From NCBI GenBank assembly GCA_963608705.1, contig CAVDHB010000035.1, positions 1 to 64,000 on the forward strand: DNA of 64,000 nucleotides, given 5' to 3'. Made by a program: the position numbers and the translations under genes. Each line of letters begins with the position of its first letter. Position 1 is the stretch's first letter. Positions 53,306-60,591 of the stretch are shown here, in pieces. The notes below the pieces were generated by a model that did no database searches, had not been told where the DNA came from, and saw only the letters and a list, made by a program, of their open reading frames with translations. This stretch comes from CAVDHB01 sp963608705 (GTDB lineage Bacteria; Bacteroidota; Bacteroidia; Bacteroidales; Bacteroidaceae).

Positions 53306-55064
53306 TTATTTTGACTGGAAGGCCGAGTACGATTCTATCAACTCGGCCTTCCCTAATAAAAAGCATTCCCCGCTCATCGGACTGACGGGGAATTTCGCAG
53401 ACTCGAACACTACTTTAAGAGATTTTTATTATCAGTCTGTCTTACGCACAGGAGGCACTCCTGTTATCATTCCACCTTACGAACAACACAACGCCCTGCT
53501 CAACACCCTCGACCATCTGGACGGTCTCGTACTGACTGGCGGAGGAGATCTCAACCCGCTCTTCGTACAGGAAGAACCCATTTGTGCGTTAGGTTCCGTC
53601 AACATGGAACGGGACAAACAGGAGTTGCTGCTTGCCAAACTGGCGTTTGACCGCCAGATTCCCACCCTTGGCATTTGCCGAGGCATACAAGTGTTAGTGG
53701 CCGCCTTGGGAGGGAGCATCTATCAAGACATTTACACACAAGCAAACGCCACACTCAAACATTCGCAACAACAGGCTCGCAACTATGCGTCGCACACAGT
53801 GCGGGTAGAAAACGACTCCATCTTATACCATCTGTTCCATACGGATTCATTGGCGGTGAACTCATTCCACCACCAAGCAGTAAAAGCCCCTGGCCCTCAT
53901 CTGAAAGTCACGGCCACGGCACCGGATGGTATCATCGAAGCGGTGGAGTCCAACGAATACAAGTCCATTTTGGGTGTACAGTGGCATCCTGAATGTTTCG
54001 TACAGAACCCACTCGACGAGATGCTGCCCATCTTTGAATGGCTCACCGCAGAAAGCGAGTCTTTTTATCAAGCCAAAGAATTACACAAGCGAGTGCTTTC
54101 CTTAGACACCCACGAAGACACCCCCATCATGCTTTGCAAGGGTTACCAGTTTGACCAGCGCAAGCCGGAGATGTTGGTAGACTTACACAAGATGACACAA
54201 GGCCGTCTGGACACAGCCATCATGGTGGCTTACCTGGCACAGGGGGCAAGGGACGAGGCAGCTTCCTTAGCGGCCACAGCCAAGGCCGACCGTATCTTAA
54301 ACAAGATTGAGGAGACCGCCGCACGTTTCTGTTCTTTCGTGGACATCGCTTATACTCCCGCCGAGGCTCAGCAACTGAAAGACCAAGGCAAACACGCCAT
54401 CATGCTCGGTATAGAGAATGGATATGCCATCGGGAAAGACCTCAAGAATGTGGAACGGTTCCGACGCAGAGGAGTAGTCTATATGACCCTCTGCCACAAC
54501 GGGGACAACGACATCTGCGACTCCAACCGAGGAAACCATGAACACAATGGCGTGAGTCCATTCGGAGTGGAAGTCATCAAAGAGATGAACCGTACAGGAA
54601 TGCTGGTAGACCTCTCACACGGAGGCGAAAAGAGTTTTTATGACGCTGTAGAAATCAGTTCGCAACCCATCGTCTGCTCTCACTCCTGTTGCAGGGCACT
54701 ATGCGACCATCCCCGCAACCTGACAGACGACCAGCTGAAGACACTGGCTCATACAGGCGGCGTAGCACAGATGACCATCTACAACGGTTTTCTCCGCAAA
54801 GAAGGGAATGCGAATATCCTCGATTTGATTGAACATTTGAACCATGCGGTGAATATCATGGGGGTGGAACATGTAGGGCTTGGCACGGATTTTGACGGAG
54901 ACGGAGGTATCTGTGGATGTGCCGATGCCTCGGAACTTATCAACTTCACCCGCCGTCTGCTCCGGGAACGTTATACGGAAAAGGAGATACGCCTCATCTG
55001 GGGAGGAAACTTTTTCCGGGTGATGGACAAAGTGCAGAAAGCCGGTATCTCCATAGGAAAATAA
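53298..55064 (+). CDS. Fusion of a C26 gamma-glutamyl hydrolase and an M19 membrane dipeptidase
   Basis: A 588-residue protein with two hydrolase domains. Residues about 20-255 form a class I glutamine-amidotransferase-like C26 domain with nucleophile Cys127 in LGICRGIQVL and the His/Glu pair in LGVQWHPE; VLTGGGDLNP is typical of PuuD-like hydrolases. Residues about 265-588 form an M19 dipeptidase with metal site SLDTHEDTP (His272, Asp274), GIENG, CSHSCCRAL and GLGTDFDG. It has no signal peptide. The ATG at 53298 is used; an upstream in-frame start lies inside the DUF4491 gene. Together the halves could cleave gamma-glutamyl compounds and then dipeptides (inference). Confidence 0.92.
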   Translation: MNNYFDWKAEYDSINSAFPNKKHSPLIGLTGNFADSNTTLRDFYYQSVLRTGGTPVIIPPYEQHNALLNTLDHLDGLVLTGGGDLNPLFVQEEPICALGSVNMERDKQELLLAKLAFDRQIPTLGICRGIQVLVAALGGSIYQDIYTQANATLKHSQQQARNYASHTVRVENDSILYHLFHTDSLAVNSFHHQAVKAPGPHLKVTATAPDGIIEAVESNEYKSILGVQWHPECFVQNPLDEMLPIFEWLTAESESFYQAKELHKRVLSLDTHEDTPIMLCKGYQFDQRKPEMLVDLHKMTQGRLDTAIMVAYLAQGARDEAASLAATAKADRILNKIEETAARFCSFVDIAYTPAEAQQLKDQGKHAIMLGIENGYAIGKDLKNVERFRRRGVVYMTLCHNGDNDICDSNRGNHEHNGVSPFGVEVIKEMNRTGMLVDLSHGGEKSFYDAVEISSQPIVCSHSCCRALCDHPRNLTDDQLKTLAHTGGVAQMTIYNGFLRKEGNANILDLIEHLNHAVNIMGVEHVGLGTDFDGDGGICGCADASELINFTRRLLRERYTEKEIRLIWGGNFFRVMDKVQKAGISIGK

Positions 55065-55083
55065 ACATAAACGAAACAAAGTT

Positions 55084-56118
55084 ATGAACAGACTACCTAT
55101 CCTTGCCGCCCTTTTGAGTGCTTTTCTCCTACTGCCTTCCTGCGGTAAGAAAAACACCGAGGCCACGGCAGCGGAAACTACACAATCCATTCAAGCGCCC
55201 ACTTTCAATGCGGACAGTGCATACGCCTTTACCGCCGCACAATGCGCCTTCGGACCACGCACCATGCACTCCGAGGCACATCGTAAATGCGGAGACTACA
55301 TTGTAAAGAAATTCAAGGAATACGGCGCTACCGTCACGGAACAGAAGATGGAGATTACACCTAAGACCACGGAACCTACCGTGGATGACCCCACAGGACG
55401 CAAGCCCTATCAATGCCGCAACATCATCGCCTCCTTCAACCCGGAGAATCCCGAACGGGTACTTATCTGCGCCCATTGGGACAGCCGCCCTTGGGCGGAT
55501 AATGACCCGGACAAGAAGAACTGGCACAAGCCTGTGATGGCAGCGAATGACGGTGCCAGTGGCGTGGCGGTCATGCTGGAAATGGCAAGAGCCATCGCCT
55601 CGGAAAAGAGCCAAAAGTTGAACGTGGGCATTGACTTCATCTGCTGGGACGCAGAGGATGCGGGTACACCTCAATTCTCCAAACAACAAGACGACGAGTC
55701 ATCCTGGTGCTTGGGATCCCAATACTGGGCGGCCAATCCACACGTAGCTGGCTACACGGCACGCTATGGAGTGCTTTTGGACATGGTGGGCGGAGAAGGT
55801 GCCACCTTCTATCAGGAGGGATACTCCCTGCAATACGCCAAGGACATTGTGACAAGGGTTTGGGCCACTGCTTCGGCCAAAGGATACAGTGCCTTTTTCC
55901 CCACACAGGGAGGTGGCTATGTGACAGACGACCATGTGCCCATTAACCAGACGGCCAAGATTCCCTGCATAGACATCATCCCCTATTACCCCAACAATCC
56001 CCGTTCGGGATTCGGAGACACATGGCACACCGTCTCCGACACAATGGAACATATCAGCCGCAACACACTCAAAGCAGTGGGCGAAACGCTCATGGACTTA
56101 ATCTATAATGAACAATAA
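55084..56118 (+). CDS. Glutaminyl-peptide cyclotransferase-like M28 lipoprotein
   Basis: A 344-residue zinc-dependent M28-fold enzyme with lipobox LLPSC (Cys20). Metal-site segments are CAHWDSRPWAD, AANDGASGVAV, CWDAEDAG and DTWHTVSDT. This set matches the type II-like glutaminyl cyclase of Bacteroidetes (as in Porphyromonas), which converts N-terminal Gln of exported proteins to pyroglutamate after signal-peptide cleavage. An aminopeptidase role is the alternative. It lies 19 bases after the fusion peptidase. Confidence 0.9.
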   Translation: MNRLPILAALLSAFLLLPSCGKKNTEATAAETTQSIQAPTFNADSAYAFTAAQCAFGPRTMHSEAHRKCGDYIVKKFKEYGATVTEQKMEITPKTTEPTVDDPTGRKPYQCRNIIASFNPENPERVLICAHWDSRPWADNDPDKKNWHKPVMAANDGASGVAVMLEMARAIASEKSQKLNVGIDFICWDAEDAGTPQFSKQQDDESSWCLGSQYWAANPHVAGYTARYGVLLDMVGGEGATFYQEGYSLQYAKDIVTRVWATASAKGYSAFFPTQGGGYVTDDHVPINQTAKIPCIDIIPYYPNNPRSGFGDTWHTVSDTMEHISRNTLKAVGETLMDLIYNEQ

Positions 56119-56136
56119 ACAAGAAAGATAAGAATT

Positions 56137-56571
56137 ATGGCAACAATAAACGAAGCACAAGACGAAGTGATAGAAGAGTTCTCCGATTTTGACAACTGGA
56201 TGGACAAATACCAACTTCTCATCGACTTGGGAAACGAACAGCAACCACTTCCCGCTCAATACAAGACAGACAGCAACCTGATTGACGGATGCCAAAGCCG
56301 GGTATGGCTGCAATGTGACTTCAAGGACGGAAAACTCATCTTCACCGCTGAAAGCGACGCATTGATTGTAAAAGGCATCATCGCCTTGCTCATCCAAGTG
56401 CTGTCAGGACACACGCCGGACGAGATTCTGAACGCAGACCTCTATTTTATCGACAAAATCGGTCTGAAAAGCCATTTATCCCCTACCCGTAGCAACGGAC
56501 TGTTAGCAATGGTGAAGCAAATCAAGGCTTATGCGCTGGCCTACAAACTGAAAACAGAGATGAAGAAATAA
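56137..56571 (+). CDS. sufE: SufE-like sulfur-transfer protein
   Basis: A 144-residue cytosolic protein that takes sulfur from the desulfurase SufS and activates it in Fe-S cluster assembly. The acceptor cysteine is Cys52 in LIDGCQSRVWL. Other family segments are DKYQLLIDLG and PTRSNGLLAMVKQIKAYA. No other suf gene is in the window. Its TAA stop overlaps the next ATG (TAATG). Confidence 0.93.
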   Translation: MATINEAQDEVIEEFSDFDNWMDKYQLLIDLGNEQQPLPAQYKTDSNLIDGCQSRVWLQCDFKDGKLIFTAESDALIVKGIIALLIQVLSGHTPDEILNADLYFIDKIGLKSHLSPTRSNGLLAMVKQIKAYALAYKLKTEMKK

Positions 56572-57179
56572 TGAATAGCATGAACAAAGAAAGAATCATT
56601 CTCCCAGCTCCACATATCGTAGGAGCGAAGAGTTTGCCGGAAGCTTTGTCGCTGCGTTGTTCTACAAGAGAATGTGCCACACGTTCCATCGACGTCCAGA
56701 CACTCTCTAATCTGCTATGGGCCGCTAACGGCATTAATCGTCCTGAAGAGAGTCGCCGCACGGCTCCTTCAGCCTTGAACTGTCAAGACATTGACCTCTA
56801 CGTGTTCTTGCCTGAAGGGGTGTACCTCTATGAACACGAGACTCATTCCCTTCATCTGAAAAGGGAAGGTGACTACCGGAAACTCATTGCAGGTAAACCC
56901 TCTCCGGCCCGTTCACAGGAATACGCAGCCTCTTTCCCTTGCACGATACTGATGGTCTCTGACCTTACCCGTTTCCAGATGGGTATATCGGAATCCGTCC
57001 GTTCCTGGGGATATATCGATGCAGGCATTGTCACAGAGAACATCTGCCTTTTCTGTGCCGCCACAGGATTGCACACAGTGCCAAGAGTCTCCATGGAAAA
57101 AGAAGCCATCATCCAGCTCTTGCATTTGGGTGAAGAACAGATTCCTGTGATAAACACGCCAGTGGGATTTGGTGAATAA
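56571..57179 (+). CDS. Cytosolic SagB/ThcOx-type nitroreductase
   Basis: A 202-residue FMN-dependent oxidoreductase-like protein, paralogous to the exported protein at 36436-37038. Shared motifs are LSNLLWAANGINR (compare LTDLLWAANGFNR), RTAPSALNCQDIDLY and AATGLHTVPR. It has no signal peptide. It is coupled to sufE by a one-base overlap, which suggests a link with sulfur or Fe-S metabolism, but no substrate is evident. Confidence 0.85.
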   Translation: MNSMNKERIILPAPHIVGAKSLPEALSLRCSTRECATRSIDVQTLSNLLWAANGINRPEESRRTAPSALNCQDIDLYVFLPEGVYLYEHETHSLHLKREGDYRKLIAGKPSPARSQEYAASFPCTILMVSDLTRFQMGISESVRSWGYIDAGIVTENICLFCAATGLHTVPRVSMEKEAIIQLLHLGEEQIPVINTPVGFGE

Positions 57180-57183
57180 GTCC

Positions 57184-57252
57184 AAGATAAAACTTTCGAT
57201 ACCTACCGCAGAGATGGACGTTCAGTCTGTCCCTGCGGTAGAATTTTATCTT
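57184..57252 (+). terminator. Long two-part hairpin after the nitroreductase gene
   Basis: An outer stem AAGATAAAA/TTTTATCTT (57184-57192, 57244-57252) encloses an inner stem CTACCGCAG/CTGCGGTAG (57203-57211, 57233-57241). It starts 5 bases after the stop codon and is the first of three hairpins. Confidence 0.7.
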
Positions 57253-57266
57253 AATTCATGCAATTA

Positions 57267-57344
57267 GCTTCGATCCTCATCGAAGCCTTCTTCATTAGCC
57301 ATCGCAAAAGGCTTCATTGGTCATCGAAGCCTTTTGCGTTTTTT
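57267..57344 (+). terminator. Hairpin pair ending in an intrinsic terminator
   Basis: GCTTCGAT/ATCGAAGC with a CCTC loop (57267-57286) is followed by a 13-base stem, CGCAAAAGGCTTC with GAAGCCTTTTGCG (57303-57338), and TTTTTT. TCATCGAAGCCTT occurs in both hairpins, at 57278 and 57321. Confidence 0.8.
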
Positions 57345-57408
57345 GCGTCACTTTTCCCGTTTTCCTCTTCTCCAGTCTAAAAGAAACCGCTATCTTTGCA
57401 TTAAGCCT

Positions 57409-57552
57409 ATGGGACAATTTATCAACCCTTTCTCCGACTGGGGATTCAAGCTGAACCTAAAGGACAAAGGATGGGACGTGGAATTTAGCCCTGACGACGG
57501 GAACTCAGCGGGAATAAACGAATGGAAAGCTGACATTGTAGGAGGGAAATAA
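57409..57552 (+). pseudogene. N-terminal scrap of an Rpn/PD-(D/E)XK nuclease gene
   Basis: The first 14 codons (MGQFINPFSDWGFK) match the usual start of the Rpn-type PD-(D/E)XK nuclease family transposases of Bacteroides. After that the frame continues with 33 unrelated residues (LNLKDKGWDVEFSPDDGN...) to a stop. A -7 box TATCTTTG lies at 57391-57398. The matching C-terminal part lies at 58003-58334, so the gene has been broken by loss or replacement of its middle. Confidence 0.55.
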
Positions 57553-57682
57553 TTCTATAATACCTATTTAAAGTTCTGAAAATCGTTTGGATTTGAAGAC
57601 GTTGTAGGTATGACAGAATAATTTCATATATTCGCAGTTATGGATGGGAACAAGAAAAATGGGATGGACGAAGGGAAAAGCA

Positions 57683-57866
57683 ATGAAAGAAGAAGCTTGC
57701 CAAGTTCTTCTATGATTCCGCAAAACTAATACTTGGAGGATTAGTTATAGGAGGAATAAGCCCTATATTTACCTCTACAGTGAACATTATGAATATTCCG
57801 CTTGTAATCGCGGGGATAATATGCACGTTGATATTTGCGAAGATAGGAGACAACTTATTAAAATAA
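57683..57866 (+). pseudogene. Frameshifted small membrane protein gene (DUF6722-like)
   Basis: From 57693 a 57-codon frame encodes KLAKFFYDSAKLILGGLVIG and a second hydrophobic stretch, PLVIAGIICTLIFAKIG. The only plausible start, ATG at 57683, is one base out of frame: one A too many in ATGAAAGAAGAAGCTT. The layout, a short amphipathic start then two membrane helices, resembles the small DUF6722-type proteins of Bacteroides. It is either a frameshift pseudogene or it starts at another codon. Confidence 0.5.
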
Positions 57867-57872
57867 ATTGAT

Positions 57873-57977
57873 ATGACACAGTTATTGGTAACATTCATCG
57901 CTCTCTCTGTGGCAGGAATCATTTTCCTGCTGTGGATGAAGACTAAGAGCGGCAAGAAATGGCTTAAGAGCCTTTAG
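57873..57977 (+). CDS. 34-residue single-helix membrane protein
   Basis: A short frame, MTQLLVTFIALSVAGIIFLL and then WMKTKSGKKWLKSL, with one membrane helix and a lysine-rich tail. It starts 6 bases after the DUF6722-like stop. The topology (short outside end, basic inside tail) suits a real small membrane protein. No function is known. Confidence 0.45.
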   Translation: MTQLLVTFIALSVAGIIFLLWMKTKSGKKWLKSL

Positions 57978-58002
57978 CCATGGCAACCATCAAGGCTTTC
58001 GC

Positions 58003-58334
58003 AAGACAGGTTTAGAACGTTGGATCTTTATATTGAAGAATATGGAAAGACTTAATCAATTGCAGTTTTTGACTGAAAACCCCGTTTTTCAAAAATTGTC
58101 GAGAATCACCAACATTGCGGCCATGAAACCGAATGAAAGGCAGCAATACGATGAAAGCATCAAGATCTACCGGGACAACCTCGCTGTCTATAGTGGCGCT
58201 ATTGAACAAGGTATCAAACAAGGCCGTGAGGAACAGAACAAAAGTACGGCCCGTAAAATGAAAGAGAAGGGACTCAGTGTGGAACTATTGCCCAAATCAC
58301 AGGACTCTCGGAAAGCGAAATCGCCAAATTATAA
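58003..58334 (+). pseudogene. C-terminal remnant of an Rpn/PD-(D/E)XK nuclease gene, frameshifted
   Basis: In frame from about 58003 it reads RKTGLERWIFILKNMERLNQ and later KPNERQQYDESIKIYRDN and GIKQGREE, which match the C-terminal half of Rpn-type nuclease-family transposases. Near 58285 one base is missing; the family ending IAQITGLSESEIAKL continues in the next frame to TAA at 58332. The catalytic middle of the gene is absent. Confidence 0.7.
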
Positions 58335-58402
58335 AATGAGAGTACACCAGTAACGCAAAACAGTTCACTGGAGAGGAACTTCCCTATCAATGTCTTCCAT
58401 AA

Positions 58403-58439
58403 AAGTGCTGTGCCACAATATTTTTCTCACACAGCACTT
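58403..58439. terminator. Hairpin after the nuclease remnant
   Basis: Ten-base arms AAGTGCTGTG and CACAGCACTT with a 17-base loop that holds a T-run. It also lies beyond the stop of the leftward methylase gene. Confidence 0.6.
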
Positions 58440-58560
58440 CATTTCCATGTCTGGGATTAAGCCAGACACAGAAACAAATAGAAGACTATGAGATGGAAGA
58501 AAGATGAATTTGTCGCATTGCAGTGTAATTGTTCAGAAAACATTTAACGAGCTATTGAAA

Positions 58561-59499
58561 TTATATAGCCCCTTGTATTTGACTATCAAACAAATCATAT
58601 TGAACCACACGTTGAACCTTTGCACAAGCCTTCGCCTCTTTCAAATCAAAGTTAAACACCAATGCTTCCACTATACTGTGCCGATTCTCTATATGCCCCC
58701 CATTATGATAAAAATGAGTTTGTGTCAATATATTAAATTGATTCCAATAACGCTTAATCATTTCATTGGCACGAAATTCATTATGATGCCAAGTGGACAA
58801 AATAAAAGACGCAGATGTTTTAGATAGTGCGTCAAACAAAGCCTCCTCATCTTTTTCTGTCCAACCATTATAGTAATCTACATATCTGCCAAAATAGGGA
58901 GGGTCACAATAAATCAAATCCCCCTTTTGCGCACGTGCAATCGTTTCAATGAATCCCTGATTCTTGAACATCCAATCTTTGTGTTGTATAATTTGTTGAA
59001 CCGCTTCTACTTGATTACAAATCTTCGTAATATAAGCCGGTGAGAATCTATTAGGTTTCTTACAAAAAGGAATATTCCATTCTCCCTTACGGTTAAAACG
59101 CATCATACCATTAAATCCAGCTCTGGACAGAAAAATAAAATCAAAAGAATCATGCGAATGATTAAAGCGATTCTTAACTTCACGATAATACGCATATCCA
59201 TCTTCTCCCGCGGAAGAGAGCATCTTCGATTCATGTTCAAGGTATGCACGCATATTTAGGGGTGTTATTTCCCCCTTCAAAATGCCATTATAGAAATTCA
59301 TGATATGTGGATTCGTATCTCCTACCATAAATTTTCCTCTTAATGGAGAATTAAAACCTACAACTCCTGTCCCAAAGAAAGGTTCAATCCAATTCGCACT
59401 TAAAACATCTACACCAGAGCGAAGTATTATGTCATTTATCCATGGTACAAGTTTTGTTTTTATTCCTTGTGACTTTATAGGAGGTATAATGGTATGCAT
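58561..59499 (-). CDS. D12-class DNA adenine methyltransferase of the restriction-modification system
   Basis: A 312-residue N6-adenine methyltransferase. The SAM site is IEPFFGTGVVGFNS (residues 38-51), the catalytic motif is DPPYFGRY (Asp199-Tyr202), and the order is that of the alpha/D12 (Dam-like) group, as in M.EcoRV. It begins 2 bases after the stop of the EcoRV-like endonuclease gene and protects the host site. The region is AT-rich relative to its neighbours, which points to acquisition. Confidence 0.9.
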   Translation of the reverse strand: MHTIIPPIKSQGIKTKLVPWINDIILRSGVDVLSANWIEPFFGTGVVGFNSPLRGKFMVGDTNPHIMNFYNGILKGEITPLNMRAYLEHESKMLSSAGEDGYAYYREVKNRFNHSHDSFDFIFLSRAGFNGMMRFNRKGEWNIPFCKKPNRFSPAYITKICNQVEAVQQIIQHKDWMFKNQGFIETIARAQKGDLIYCDPPYFGRYVDYYNGWTEKDEEALFDALSKTSASFILSTWHHNEFRANEMIKRYWNQFNILTQTHFYHNGGHIENRHSIVEALVFNFDLKEAKACAKVQRVVQYDLFDSQIQGAI

Positions 59500-59501
59500 G
59501 A

Positions 59502-60305
59502 TTATTTCTTTAATTTATCCAACTTCTTAACTTGTGATTCCAGATATTCCTGGTACGTCTTTAAATTATGATAACGAGGCAGTCCAACGCCCGCAGTTTT
59601 TGCATCTGCTTTATTAAAATAGCCCATCCAATAATCATCAAAAACATCTTCACCTAAAGACGAGAATGGGCCTTTTCCTCCTATCAAATCTGAAATGTCT
59701 GCTATTCCCCCTATATTTCTTGTATTGCCACTTCCGGGTATATCGCTCGCTATTTTCCATTTAGGTTGAACAAAGAAAATAAACTTTTCAATTACCGAAT
59801 GAATAGCAGATAACTCATCAATAGAATATATTCCTTGCTCATGGTTGTCTACGACACATTGCTTATATAATATTCCTAACACTGTATGAGAAGAATATGA
59901 ATTATAGGTATAATCCATATTCTTTATCGTGTCCCTGTCACGAAAATAACCCCAGTACGAGCCTAAAGTCAGACCATTGACACTATTATCTGTATAATAG
60001 CTGGTCTTAAAATCAACAGCAAAAAGATTCCCTTCCTTATCCTTAAAAGTCAAATCAGGATAAAAATTTTGCTTTGACGGAAGTTTCATTTCCAAACCGT
60101 TGTCAAGAGCAAATCTATGCAATTTAGGAATAAGCAGTATCTCGATAATTTTAGAAATTACCTTTGTATCATTGGTTATGGTATAGACATTCTTATTGAT
60201 GTCAATGAACCCTTTCACAATCCAATCTTGACTATCCGTTTCTATATAAGACTTATATGTACTAACTTCCGCTGATAGAAGATTGAAAAATTCTACTTTT
60301 GTCAT
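59502..60305 (-). CDS. EcoRV-like type II restriction endonuclease
   Basis: A 267-residue endonuclease aligned by eye with EcoRV. The catalytic set is Glu55 (SKIIEILLIP), Asp84 in NFYPDLTF, and Asp98/Lys100 in AVDFKTSYY, equal to Glu45, Asp74, Asp90 and Lys92 of EcoRV. GSGNTRNIG (191-199) matches the EcoRV DNA-recognition loop GSGNTTNIG, and LTLGSYWGYFRDR matches its LGGY segment. The ATG at 60305 is used because the promoter lies between it and the longer ORF start at 60407. The predicted site is GATATC, blunt cut, by homology only. Endonuclease first and methylase second is an order that needs tight control when it enters a new host. Confidence 0.88.
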   Translation of the reverse strand: MTKVEFFNLLSAEVSTYKSYIETDSQDWIVKGFIDINKNVYTITNDTKVISKIIEILLIPKLHRFALDNGLEMKLPSKQNFYPDLTFKDKEGNLFAVDFKTSYYTDNSVNGLTLGSYWGYFRDRDTIKNMDYTYNSYSSHTVLGILYKQCVVDNHEQGIYSIDELSAIHSVIEKFIFFVQPKWKIASDIPGSGNTRNIGGIADISDLIGGKGPFSSLGEDVFDDYWMGYFNKADAKTAGVGLPRYHNLKTYQEYLESQVKKLDKLKK

Positions 60306-60375
60306 TGATGTATTTTTATTGTAACAATTCCAACTTTCGTATTCCTTATATAAAGGAAGATAAAGTCTGTCACGA

Positions 60376-60408
60376 CAAAGATACAATAAAAATTGAAATA
60401 AAGTCAAA
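60376..60408 (-). promoter_or_regulatory. Promoter of the restriction-modification operon
   Basis: TTTG (60408-60405) and TATCTTTG (60383-60376) on the minus strand are 21 bases apart. The predicted leader is about 65 bases. This supports the endonuclease start at 60305. Confidence 0.6.
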
Positions 60409-60520
60409 TCCGATCTTTATAAAACACAACAAATTCCTTAAAATAATCACAAAACAAGAACGGCTCTACAGAATAAAGCATCACGAAATCGTAACAGGCA
60501 AGGGTGAAGATGGAGGGAAT

Positions 60521-60554
60521 ATAAAAAAGACGCAACTCCTTTCAGAGCTGCGTC
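60521..60554 (-). terminator. Intrinsic terminator of the di-heme cytochrome operon
   Basis: On the minus strand, GACGCAGCTC pairs with GAGTTGCGTC across a short loop and is followed by TTTTTTAT. It lies 38 bases beyond the stop of the cytochrome gene. Confidence 0.75.
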
Positions 60555-60591
60555 CCTTCATTATATACTCACTATGAGAAATTTGACAAGT

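Noticed and set aside
60305..60407. N-terminal extension of the EcoRV-like endonuclease
   Set aside because: The consensus promoter lies within this stretch, and the added residues do not resemble EcoRV.
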